Origin: Stenotrophomonas oahuensis
GTDB lineage: Bacteria; Pseudomonadota; Gammaproteobacteria; Xanthomonadales; Xanthomonadaceae
Reading direction: 5' to 3'
Assembly: GCF_031834595.1 (NCBI RefSeq)
Contig: NZ_CP115541.1
Span: forward strand, 868,001 to 932,000
Length of the DNA stretch: 64,000 nt
Shown here: piece after piece, positions 46,814 through 54,269 of the stretch
Layout of the letters: every line of letters begins with the position of its first letter
Position numbering within the stretch: position 1 is the stretch's first letter
Notes under the pieces: model-generated
Told to the model about the DNA's origin: nothing
The model's database searches: none
What the model saw: the letters and a program-made list of their open reading frames with translations, nothing else
Program-made: the position numbers and the translations under genes

Positions 46814-47998
46814 TCACAGTCGCCAGGTCAGATCGCCGAGCAGGAACGAGGCATCCATGCTCACGTCACGCTGGAAACCCATCACCTGGAAGCGCTCGCC
46901 CATCTCGGTGGGCAGAGTCAGCTTTTTCACCTGATCGCGCAGACGCAGCTTGCCGACCTCATCGGTACGCTCTTCAGCCAGCGCCAGCAGCCGGTCAAGC
47001 CCGTTGCCGAGCAGGAAGCTGGACTGGGTGCAGTAACCGGCCAGCTCGAACCCTGCACCGGTGCCGGCCTCGGCCAAGGCGGTGAAATCCACCGAGGCGG
47101 TGATGTCCTGCAGGCCCGGCCACTTGTAGACGTCGTTGTGCACATGGTGGCGATAGAACGCACGCACCGTGCCGTCGTCGCGCTCGGGCTGGTAATACTC
47201 GTGGCGCGGGTAGCCGTAATCGACAAACAGCATGGCCCCGCGCTTCAGACCACCCGCCACCGCCTGGATCCAGTACGGCAGCTGCGGCAGCAATTCGGAA
47301 CGGTAGCCATCGGCAAACGGCTGGCCGAGGTAACGCTCGACATGGCGCACGGCGGCGCTGAGCAGCGCATCGGCCGGCTGCGCGCCACGCATGAAGGCCC
47401 CTTCGGCATCCAGTTCCACGGTTTCCTCGTGGACCATGCCATCCTTGGCCAGGAAGCGCGGCGTGGGCAGGGCGTCAATCACTTCATTGGCGAACACCAT
47501 GCCGTCCCAGTCGTCATCGAACGGACGGTCCAGCCATTCCACCAGTGCGAACACCGGCGGAATCAGCGCCTTCTCCAGCCGCTCGCGCTGGCGTTCACGC
47601 AGGTCGGCGCTGGGCTCCAGAATGGCGTAGCGCTCGGGCAGCGCATCCAGCTCCAGCAGGCGCTTGAGCATGATCTCGGCAAATGCACCGCTGCCGCCGC
47701 CCAGTTCCAGGAAGCGCGCCTGCGGGCCCAGCTGCTGCATCACCGGGGCCACAGCATTGGCCAGCGTGGCGGTGAACAGAGGGCCCATTTCCGGGGCGGT
47801 GGTGAAGTCGCCGGCCGGGCCGAACTTGCTGGCACCGGCGCTGTAATAGCCCCAGCCCGGCGCGTACAGACTCAGTTCCATGAAGCGCGAAAACGGCATC
47901 ACCCCGCCATTGGCAAGGATTTCAGCGCGCAGCGCTTCGCTGAGCTGGTCGCTGTGGGCCAGTGCGTCGGAGTCGGGAAGAGGCAGGGAAGAATGCAT
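46814..47998 (-). CDS. SAM-dependent methyltransferase, MidA/NDUFAF7 family
   Basis: A 394-residue protein of the DUF185 family. It shows MPFSRFMELSLYAPGWGYYS and GDFTTAPEMGPLF near the N-terminus, the SAM-binding FLELGGGSGAFAEIML at ~95-108, and FANEVIDALPTPRF. The mitochondrial homologue methylates an arginine of a complex I subunit, and the bacterial role is likely similar but unproven. It is divergent to the pteridine reductase gene with a 54-base gap. ATG 47998 begins the homology; the frame is open further upstream. Confidence 0.9.
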   Translation of the reverse strand: MHSSLPLPDSDALAHSDQLSEALRAEILANGGVMPFSRFMELSLYAPGWGYYSAGASKFGPAGDFTTAPEMGPLFTATLANAVAPVMQQLGPQARFLELGGGSGAFAEIMLKRLLELDALPERYAILEPSADLRERQRERLEKALIPPVFALVEWLDRPFDDDWDGMVFANEVIDALPTPRFLAKDGMVHEETVELDAEGAFMRGAQPADALLSAAVRHVERYLGQPFADGYRSELLPQLPYWIQAVAGGLKRGAMLFVDYGYPRHEYYQPERDDGTVRAFYRHHVHNDVYKWPGLQDITASVDFTALAEAGTGAGFELAGYCTQSSFLLGNGLDRLLALAEERTDEVGKLRLRDQVKKLTLPTEMGERFQVMGFQRDVSMDASFLLGDLTWRL

Positions 47999-48052
47999 GG
48001 CGCGGTCGATTGCGGTGACAATGCACAGCATAGCCGAGCAGGGAGACCCCCG

Positions 48053-48790
48053 ATGACCGAAAGCGCACCCGTGGTGCTGATCACCGGCAGCGCGCGCCGG
48101 ATTGGCGCGGCCATTGCCCGCCAGTTCCATGCCTGCGGCTGGTCGGTGGTGCTGCATGCCAATACCTCAACCGCCGAACTGCAGCAGGCCGCGTTCGACC
48201 TGGACATGGTGCGGCCGGGCAGCGTGCTGGCGCTGCAGGCCGACCTGCGCGACACCGCCGCCCTGCCCGACCTGGTGGAACAGGCGGTGGGCCAGTTCGG
48301 GCGGCTGGACGCGCTGGTGAACAATGCCTCCAACTTCTACCCCACCCTGCTGGGCCAGATCACCGCCGAGCACTGGGACGACCTGTTCGCAGTGAACGCC
48401 CGCGCGCCGCTGCTGCTGGCCCAGGCGGCCGCGCCGCACCTGCGCCGCCAGCAGGGCTGCATCGTCAACCTGACCGACCTGCACGGCACCGACCCGATGC
48501 GCGACCACGCGGTGTACAGCGCGGCCAAGGCGGCGCTGGAGATGATCACCCGCTCATTGGCGCTGGAGCTGGCCCCCAAGGTGCGGGTGAACGCGGTGGC
48601 CCCGGGCGCGATTCTGTGGCCGGAACAGGGCAAGGATGATTTCGCTCGCCAGGCACTGTTGGCGCGCACGCCGTTGGGGCGGATCGGCACGGTGGAGGAG
48701 ATCGCCGAGGCGGTGTACTGGCTGGCCAGTGATGCGCCGTTTGTGACCGGGCATACGTTGCGGGTGGATGGGGGGCGGCAGCTGTCGTAA
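48053..48790 (+). CDS. Short-chain dehydrogenase, probable pteridine reductase
   Basis: A 245-residue SDR. The cofactor site is ITGSARRIGAAIARQ, the NNASNF motif is present, and the active-site YSAAKAALE carries Tyr and Lys. The end VRVDGGRQLS and central LHGTDPMRD are typical of pteridine reductase/FolM-like enzymes, which reduce pterins or dihydrofolate with NADPH. The neighbouring folK gene supports folate-related function. The arginine in the G-x-x-x-G-x-G region (ARRIG) indicates NADPH preference. GGGAG precedes ATG 48053. Confidence 0.88.
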   Translation: MTESAPVVLITGSARRIGAAIARQFHACGWSVVLHANTSTAELQQAAFDLDMVRPGSVLALQADLRDTAALPDLVEQAVGQFGRLDALVNNASNFYPTLLGQITAEHWDDLFAVNARAPLLLAQAAAPHLRRQQGCIVNLTDLHGTDPMRDHAVYSAAKAALEMITRSLALELAPKVRVNAVAPGAILWPEQGKDDFARQALLARTPLGRIGTVEEIAEAVYWLASDAPFVTGHTLRVDGGRQLS

Positions 48791-48794
48791 GCCC

Positions 48795-48890
48795 GGTATC
48801 GACCAACGGTCGATACCTACCGAGGCATGCCACATTCAACGGGTTCCGGGCGCGGCATCCGCCGGTAGGTCACGACCGTTGGTCGTGACC
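48795..48890. repeat. SMAG-type repeat pair
   Basis: A minus-oriented hairpin (48795-48821, loop CGACCAACGGTCG) and a plus-oriented one (48865-48890, GTAGGTCACGACCGTTGGTC...) separated by 43 bases. The second overlaps the last codons of folK. Confidence 0.85.
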
Positions 48891-49385
48891 GCCGTCCGCC
48901 GGCACCAACTCCACCACCTCAAACACCTCATCCCACTGCGCATGCGCCCGCCACAGCGCCGCCAAGGTCAACCCACTCACCGGATCCACAAATTCCGGCG
49001 CGATATCCGCCAACGGCTTGATCACAAACGCATGCTTCAGCTCGGGGCGCGGAATGCGCAGGTGTCCCGGGCCTTCCACGATCAGGTCCCCGTAGAACAC
49101 CACGTCGATGTCCAGGGTGCGATCCGAGAAGCGCGGCCCGCTGCGGTCGCGCCCATGGGCATCCTCCAGCGCGTGAAGCCACGTATCCAGTGCCTCGAGC
49201 GGGACGTCGGTCTCGATCGCCACGGCGTTGTTCAGGAAGGCGGGGCCGTCAAAGCCCACCGCCGCCGTACGGTAGGCCGGCGAGACCTTGATCGCGCCAA
49301 ACCGCGCGCGCAGGGCCTCCACCGCGGCGTGAAGATACTGTTGCGGCTGCAGGTTGCTGCCCAGGCTCAGAAGCACAGTGGTCAT
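48870..49385 (-). CDS. folK: HPPK, 2-amino-4-hydroxy-6-hydroxymethyldihydropteridine diphosphokinase
   Basis: A 171-residue cytoplasmic enzyme transferring pyrophosphate from ATP to hydroxymethyl-dihydropterin, a step of folate synthesis. LLSLGSNLQPQQYL, FLNNAVAIET and GPRFSDRTLDIDV with its metal-binding Asp pair are signatures. It is slightly longer than E. coli FolK. The C-terminal GHDQRS and the stop are encoded by a SMAG-type repeat. It is convergent to the pteridine reductase gene and divergent to the protease gene. Confidence 0.94.
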   Translation of the reverse strand: MTTVLLSLGSNLQPQQYLHAAVEALRARFGAIKVSPAYRTAAVGFDGPAFLNNAVAIETDVPLEALDTWLHALEDAHGRDRSGPRFSDRTLDIDVVFYGDLIVEGPGHLRIPRPELKHAFVIKPLADIAPEFVDPVSGLTLAALWRAHAQWDEVFEVVELVPADGGHDQRS

Positions 49386-49469
49386 GGTGTTCAGCGTACG
49401 TGGGGCGAATCCACATGGTGCCGTCACGGCCACCGCATAGAATCGGGGTGCACATCATAGAGGGTTGTC

Positions 49470-50225
49470 ATGACCTATTGCGTCGGCATCGAGGTGGACG
49501 AGGGCTTGGTCTTCGCCGCCGATACCCGGACCAACGCCTCCCTGGACGATGTCCGCGTGCACCGCAAGCTGCACGAGTTCGAGTTTCCGGGCCAGGCCGT
49601 GTTCGTACTCATGGCGGCGGGCAACCTCGCCACCACCCAGCTGCTGGTGTCGCGGCTGCGCCGCGATGCCGAGGAACAGCGTCCTGAAAGCCTTGTCGGC
49701 TACCGCTACCTGTTCGAGGTGGCCGAATACGTGGGCCGGGTGCTGGTGGACAGCCAGGTCAAGAGCAACACCCCCGAGCACGGCCACGACGGGGTGAATA
49801 CCCAGGCCACGCTGATCCTGGGCGGCCAGGTCGGCAACGAGCGACCGGGCCTGTACATGATCTACCCGCTGGGCAACGCCATTGCCGCGTCGCCGGAAAC
49901 CCCGTTCCTGCAGATCGGCGAGTCCAAGTACGGCAAGCCGATCCTGGACCGCATCATCCGTTCGCACACGCGCCTGGACGATGCGGCGCGCACGGCGGTG
50001 GTGTCGCTGGATTCCACCGTGCGCTCCAATCTTTCGGTGGGCCTGCCGTTCGACCTGGTGCTGCTGCGCGCCGGCGACCTGCACATCACCCAGCGCATGC
50101 GCCTGGCCGCCGACAGCCCGTTGTACGCGGATATTCACGGCAACTGGTCGCGGCGGCTGGAGCAGGCGGTGGCGGCGTTGCCAAGGTTTCCGTGGGAATC
50201 AGGCGATCACGACCAACGGTCGTGA
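49470..50225 (+). CDS. Proteasome-type protease, Anbu family
   Basis: A 251-residue Ntn-hydrolase. After Met removal the N-terminal Thr would be Thr1 (MTYCVGIEVDEGLVFAADTR). ATLILGGQVG, IGESKYGKPILDR and SLDSTVRSNLSVGLPFDL are features of the ancestral beta subunit (Anbu/COG3484). The family forms self-compartmentalised or ring-like oligomers, and its function is unsettled. The usual Anbu operon partners (transglutaminase-like, alpha-E, ATP-grasp proteins) are not adjacent. The tail SGDHDQRS lies in a SMAG-type repeat. Confidence 0.88.
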   Translation: MTYCVGIEVDEGLVFAADTRTNASLDDVRVHRKLHEFEFPGQAVFVLMAAGNLATTQLLVSRLRRDAEEQRPESLVGYRYLFEVAEYVGRVLVDSQVKSNTPEHGHDGVNTQATLILGGQVGNERPGLYMIYPLGNAIAASPETPFLQIGESKYGKPILDRIIRSHTRLDDAARTAVVSLDSTVRSNLSVGLPFDLVLLRAGDLHITQRMRLAADSPLYADIHGNWSRRLEQAVAALPRFPWESGDHDQRS

Positions 50226-50282
50226 TCTACCGGACCACAGATTCACGCGATCATCGGGTAGCTCACGACCGTTGGTCGTGAG
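50205..50282. repeat. SMAG-type repeat pair
   Basis: A minus-oriented hairpin (50205-50230) overlaps the last codons of the protease gene. A plus-oriented GTAGCTCACGACCGTTGGTC hairpin (50258-50282) lies just before the stop of the kinase gene on the other strand. Confidence 0.85.
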
Positions 50283-50285
50283 TGG

Positions 50286-51797
50286 TTACCCCAACGCCTC
50301 AGCCACCGAACGGAATACCTGCTGCATCTCCAGCGGCTTGCGCAGCACATGAACAGGAATTCCTGCGGGGAAGCGCCCCCGCCGTACCGGCACGTCCTCG
50401 CTTTCCAACACCAGCACCGGGCCGTGATAACCCAACGCGGCCATTTCGCGCAGTAGCGAACTGGCCGACAGCAGTTTGGAACCGGCATCGGCAATCACCA
50501 GCGCCGGCATGGCCTCCTGCTGCATCCAGCGCAACGCCGCCGCGCCATCGCACGCCAACTGCAGGTGGTAGCCTTGGCTGGACAGTGCATTGCCCAGCAG
50601 CGACAGCCGCGTGGCTTCGCCGTCCACCACCAGAATGGACTGGCCGCTGCCGGGTGCCACCGGCGCTTCGGCGACCGGAGCGTCGGCAGGCACTTCATAC
50701 GCCGGCAGCAACAGATCGAAACGGGTGCCCTCGCCCGGCGCGCTCTGCACCTGGATCCTGCCCTGCGCACCTTCAATGATGCGCTTGCACGACATCAGCC
50801 CCAGTCCGGTGCCGTTGGGCTTGGTGGTGAAGAACGGATTGAACAGGTTCGACAGCACTTCCTGGCTCATGCCAGTGCCCTGGTCTGACACCGCGATGCG
50901 CAGCCACGAGAGGCCTTGAGCATCGCTGTCGGCCTGCGCCAGCAGGGTCAGCTTCCCGCCATCCGGCATCGCTTGAATGGCGTTCAAGGCCAGGTTCAAC
51001 AGCACCTGCTGCAGCTCGGTGTAATTGGCATGCACGGTGAGATCCGGGTCGGCCACTTCCAGCTCCAGCTCAACCTCCGGCGGCAGATTGCTGCGCAACA
51101 GCAACGCCACCGCTTCGAACAGCATGGCCATCCGGATCGGCTCGCTGGGCGTGCGTGACCCACGCACAAACGACAGCATGGACTCGGCCATCTCGTGCCC
51201 GCGCCGCCCGCACTCGGCGATCACGTCGGCCAAGTGTCGCAACTGCGGATCGTCGGTACGGGCCTTGAGCAGGTCCGGCATGATCAGCAGCGGCTGCAGA
51301 ATGTTGCGCAGGTCGTGGCTGAGGCCGGCGGCCAGCAGCGACAGGCTTTCCAGCCGCTGCGCGCGCATCAGCTCGGCCTCCACCCGGGCGCGGTCCAGCG
51401 CCCCGCGCGCATCGCGTACCGCTCGTGCCACCGCCGACGGCAGGCGCGCCGGCTGGTGCTTGATGATGTAGTCGTTGGCCCCCTCGCGTAGCGCGGCCAC
51501 CGCCGGCTCTTCACCCAGGGTGCCGGAGACGAAGATGAACGGCATGTCCGGATGGCTGTCGCGGACGATGCGCAGCGCGTCCAAGCCCGAAAAGCCCGGC
51601 AGGCTGAGGTCCGAGAGGACGATATCCGGGGTGCTGCGCGCCAGCGCTTCGCGCAGCTCGGCCGCGCTTTCCGCGCGCTCGAAACTGGCATCCAGACCAG
51701 CGGCCAGAATCTGCCCGCTCAGCAGTTCCGCGTCGCCGGGGGAATCTTCCACCAGCAGGATGCGCAGGTGCCCCAGAACCGGGCCGTTACGAGGCAT
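50286..51797 (-). CDS. Receiver-histidine kinase-receiver hybrid protein
   Basis: A 503-residue soluble signalling protein. The N-terminal receiver (10-125) has phospho-acceptor Asp63 in VLSDLSLPGFSG. The kinase follows with H161 in GLSHDLRNILQP, an N-box NLALNAIQAMP and a G-box NGTGLGLMSCK (ATP site). The C-terminal receiver (~385-500) has VVDGEATR instead of a DD acidic pair and is degenerate. There is no sensor domain or membrane helix, so input comes through the first receiver. GGAG lies before ATG 51797. No response-regulator gene is adjacent. Confidence 0.9.
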   Translation of the reverse strand: MPRNGPVLGHLRILLVEDSPGDAELLSGQILAAGLDASFERAESAAELREALARSTPDIVLSDLSLPGFSGLDALRIVRDSHPDMPFIFVSGTLGEEPAVAALREGANDYIIKHQPARLPSAVARAVRDARGALDRARVEAELMRAQRLESLSLLAAGLSHDLRNILQPLLIMPDLLKARTDDPQLRHLADVIAECGRRGHEMAESMLSFVRGSRTPSEPIRMAMLFEAVALLLRSNLPPEVELELEVADPDLTVHANYTELQQVLLNLALNAIQAMPDGGKLTLLAQADSDAQGLSWLRIAVSDQGTGMSQEVLSNLFNPFFTTKPNGTGLGLMSCKRIIEGAQGRIQVQSAPGEGTRFDLLLPAYEVPADAPVAEAPVAPGSGQSILVVDGEATRLSLLGNALSSQGYHLQLACDGAAALRWMQQEAMPALVIADAGSKLLSASSLLREMAALGYHGPVLVLESEDVPVRRGRFPAGIPVHVLRKPLEMQQVFRSVAEALG

Positions 51798-51981
51798 GGA
51801 GGCTCCTCTTCCTGCCGTCGGGGCCTTGCCCTGTATTGAGACCGTCACTGAACCACAGCGCCATAACCCCTCGTCAGTGTGCCCGCATCCCCTGCCTTCC
51901 ACCCCTGTGGAAAGCGAAGCGGTGAATATACTCCACACCAACGTGAATGGGACTCCATTCAGGACAAATTAAGAAAAGAAA

Positions 51982-52005
51982 AAGGCGCGCCGGGTGGCGC
52001 GCCTT
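51982..52005. terminator. Hairpin between kinase and small glycine-rich gene
   Basis: Perfect 10-bp stem AAGGCGCGCC/GGCGCGCCTT with a GGGT loop, preceded by an A-rich tract (51971-51981) that reads as a U-tract on the minus strand. It lies 57 bases beyond the stop of the minus-strand gene at 52062 and acts as that gene's terminator. Confidence 0.75.
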
Positions 52006-52061
52006 GGTTTCAATGGAGGAAACCGGTGGTCAGTTGAATATCGGCAGCGCGATGTCGGCGC

Positions 52062-52280
52062 TCACTTCTGGGTCTTCTTGTTCTTCGGAAGTGCACGCGC
52101 CGCCTTTGGCGTAGGTGCCCTTCCGATCGTGAAGCCTGTACCCACGCCGATCGTGCCCTCTCCCGTGCCACCAGGGCGGCCTCCAACGTAAATAAGGCCT
52201 CCCGCGCCGTGAGCTTCACCAAGATCCCCACCCACGAGTCCGGCGAAATCGTCTTCGCGCGTACGCGGCGACTTGTTCAT
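52062..52280 (-). CDS. Small glycine-rich protein
   Basis: Seventy-two residues beginning MNKSPRTREDDFAGLVGGDL. The ATG at 52280 has a near-ideal AGGAGGTG upstream. Residues ~12-52 are rich in Gly (GLVGG, GAGGLIYVGG, GTGEGTIGVGTG); the C-terminus is basic (KAARALPKNKKTQK). No signal peptide, membrane segment or known family was recognised. The short charged start before a GG-rich core recalls a precursor peptide, but no maturation genes are nearby. A terminator follows, so it is an independent transcript. Confidence 0.5.
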   Translation of the reverse strand: MNKSPRTREDDFAGLVGGDLGEAHGAGGLIYVGGRPGGTGEGTIGVGTGFTIGRAPTPKAARALPKNKKTQK

Positions 52281-52413
52281 TTCACACCTCCTGTTTGCAA
52301 GCAACGCTGAAACAAGCCCCCGCCGTCGCATGGTAGATTTCGCCCCCTTATGTAGGCGTCAACGCGCGGAAGTTCCGAGCGGCACCGCCACACTCACATG
52401 AGTGACTGTCTGC

Positions 52414-52502
52414 CTACGGCTTGCGAACCCCGCTGATGTCGACACTCTTTACTCCGGTGATCGCCTTCCCTTCCCCTGCCAACCCAACCACGGACCTGAA
52501 GC
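52414..52502 (-). pseudogene. Truncated C-terminal relic of a BON-domain gene
   Basis: Read on the minus strand, this frame gives LAGEGKAITGVKSVDISGVRKP and a stop, closely matching the C-terminal GVKSVDAS of the intact BON protein encoded 130 bases away. It lacks a start codon and the rest of the domain; upstream it meets a SMAG-type repeat. It looks like the end of an old tandem duplicate. Confidence 0.6.
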
Positions 52503-52534
52503 CATCGGATGATCGCGCTCCTGAAGCCAACCGC

Positions 52535-52556
52535 AGCCGGGCAAGCCCGGCTCTAC
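52535..52556 (-). repeat. SMAG-type hairpin
   Basis: AGCCGGGCAAGCCCGGCTCTAC, minus-oriented. It marks the break point of the BON relic. Confidence 0.75.
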
Positions 52557-52576
52557 GCTTGGCGGGTCCTTACTAG

Positions 52577-52606
52577 AAAAGGGCGCGCCCGCAGGCGCGC
52601 CCTTTC
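52577..52606 (-). terminator. Terminator downstream of the BON-domain gene
   Basis: Perfect 12-bp stem AAAGGGCGCGCC/GGCGCGCCCTTT with a CGCA loop (52578-52605), 24 bases after the stop of the BON gene on the minus strand. Confidence 0.75.
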
Positions 52607-52629
52607 TATCGAATCGCTACAGCGTTGGA

Positions 52630-53019
52630 TCAGCGCTTGGCCGCCGCCGCCGACACCTTCAGCATGCTGGCATCAACACTCTTCACGCCCTTGATGCCCT
52701 TGGCGGTGGTGATCGCCTTGTCGTGCTCGGCCTTGGTGGCCACGTTACCCTTCAAGGTAACAACGCCGTTCACTGTTTCAACTTCCACTTTGGTGCCCGG
52801 CACGTTGCTGCTGGTCATCATGTCTGCCTTCACCTTGGTGGTGATCCAGCTGTCAGACACCGGCTCGTTGGAATCGTGGGTATCAGCATGGGTCATGGCG
52901 CTGTGGTCCATGGCCTTGTCACCCGTCTTCGGCGGGTCCTTGGCCATCACCGCAGTGCTGGCGAACACCATACCGAGGGCGAGCGAAGCGGCAAGCAGAT
53001 TGCGGGTCTTGTTGGTCAT
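52630..53019 (-). CDS. BON-domain periplasmic protein (OsmY-like)
   Basis: A 129-residue protein with a signal peptide (LLAASLALGMVFASTAVMA), a histidine/aspartate-rich spacer (~28-55: DHSAMTHADTHD), and one BON domain (~58-120) with DSWITTKVKADMM, VEVETVNGVVTLKGNV and GIKGVKSVDASML. OsmY-like BON proteins are periplasmic, bind membranes and respond to osmotic or envelope stress. GGGAG precedes ATG 53019. A truncated homologue of its C-terminus lies just downstream. Confidence 0.88.
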   Translation of the reverse strand: MTNKTRNLLAASLALGMVFASTAVMAKDPPKTGDKAMDHSAMTHADTHDSNEPVSDSWITTKVKADMMTSSNVPGTKVEVETVNGVVTLKGNVATKAEHDKAITTAKGIKGVKSVDASMLKVSAAAAKR

Positions 53020-53187
53020 GCGGATGTCTCCCGTGTTTGTGATTCCACTATGGGAGGTCATGCGTGGAAGCCACGTCGGTTTGGAATAACGCTGCCGTGA
53101 ATCGTAGGAATTGATTCAGAACGGTTCATATTTCCGCACCGCACCAACCGGGTTTACGATGGCGGCGACATTCTCAGGGTTAGTCCG

Positions 53188-54228
53188 ATGAACACGGCAA
53201 CGCAGGTGGGTTTGATTGGCTATGGGCTGGCTGGAAGCGTTTTCCATGCGCCGTTGCTGCAGCACACACCCGGTTTGGCCTTGCACAGCATCGTGAGTTC
53301 GCAGCGCGACACGCTGATGCGGCGATTCACCGACGTGCACATTCATGCGGATGTTGAGCCGTTGCTTGCCGACCCGGCGGTCGATGCCGTGGTGATCGCC
53401 ACGCCGAATGCGCAGCATGCGCCGTTGGCAATTGCGGCGCTGCGTGCAGGCAAGCATGTGCTGGTGGACAAGCCATTTGCATTGAGCGTGGCCGAAGCCG
53501 AGGCCGTGATCGCGGCGGCACGCGAAGCGGATCGTGTGGTGACGGTGTTCCAGAACCGGCGTTTCGATGCGGACTTTCTAACCCTACAGCGGTTGATCGC
53601 CGATGGAACGCTGGGCGGGATTTCAGAATGCCATTCGCACTTTGATCGCTTCCGCCCACAGGTACGCGAGCGCTGGCGCGAAAGTGATGTACCGGGTGCG
53701 GGTTTGTGGATGGACCTGGGGCCGCATCTGCTTGATCAGATGCTGGTGCTGTTTGGTTGGCCGCAGGCGATTACCGCCGATATTGTTTCGCAGCGCGAGG
53801 GGGCTTTGAGTAACGACTACTTCCATGCGGTGCTGCATTACCCGAGGATGCGCGCGATCGTGCATGCGGGGTCTTTGGTGAGTGCATCTGCACCGCGCTT
53901 TGCGGTGCATGGCACGCGCGGCAGCTACCTCAAGGAAGGGCTGGATGTGCAGGAGGAGCAGCTGCGTGCCGGGGTTGCGCCGGGTGCGCCGGGGTATGGG
54001 GTGGACCCGGTGCATGGGGTTGTGGTGCGGCAGGATGCGGAGGGGCGTGTCAGCCGGAGTACGGTGGATAGTGAGGTGGGGGATTACCGGCGTTTGTATG
54101 CGGCGTTTGCGTCTGCGGTGCGTTGTGAGGGGGAGGCCACGGTGAGTGCGGCGCAGGCGATGCAGGTGATGCGGTTGTTGGAGGCGGGGGTTTGCAGTTC
54201 GGCCGACGGGCGGCGGGTGGATTTTTAG
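53188..54228 (+). CDS. Gfo/Idh/MocA-family oxidoreductase (YdgJ-like)
   Basis: A 346-residue NAD(P)-dependent oxidoreductase. The Rossmann site is LIGYGLAGSVFHAPLL near the start, followed by VVIATPNAQHAPLAIAALRAG and KHVLVDKPFAL with the conserved Lys, then an alpha/beta substrate domain with SHFDRFRPQVRERW and DLGPHLLDQM. The closest named relative by motif is the E. coli YdgJ scyllo-inositol dehydrogenase type, but the substrate is uncertain. Its stop codon sits at the edge of a SMAG-type hairpin. Confidence 0.88.
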   Translation: MNTATQVGLIGYGLAGSVFHAPLLQHTPGLALHSIVSSQRDTLMRRFTDVHIHADVEPLLADPAVDAVVIATPNAQHAPLAIAALRAGKHVLVDKPFALSVAEAEAVIAAAREADRVVTVFQNRRFDADFLTLQRLIADGTLGGISECHSHFDRFRPQVRERWRESDVPGAGLWMDLGPHLLDQMLVLFGWPQAITADIVSQREGALSNDYFHAVLHYPRMRAIVHAGSLVSASAPRFAVHGTRGSYLKEGLDVQEEQLRAGVAPGAPGYGVDPVHGVVVRQDAEGRVSRSTVDSEVGDYRRLYAAFASAVRCEGEATVSAAQAMQVMRLLEAGVCSSADGRRVDF

Positions 54229-54249
54229 GCGACACGCCTTGCGTGTCGC
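54226..54249 (+). repeat. SMAG-type hairpin
   Basis: TAGGCGACACGCCTTGCGTG followed by TCGC, a GTAG-type unit whose first G is lost. It supplies the stop codon of the preceding oxidoreductase gene. Confidence 0.7.
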
Positions 54250-54269
54250 CGTGCATCCGGATGCGCGGG

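Larger units (their letters stand above)
52281..52629. other. 349-base gap without an intact gene
   Basis: The gap between the glycine-rich gene and the BON-domain gene holds the BON relic (52414-52502), a SMAG-type hairpin, and a strong terminator downstream of the BON gene. The stretch 52281-52413 shows nothing recognisable except the likely promoter of the glycine-rich gene. Confidence 0.65.
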
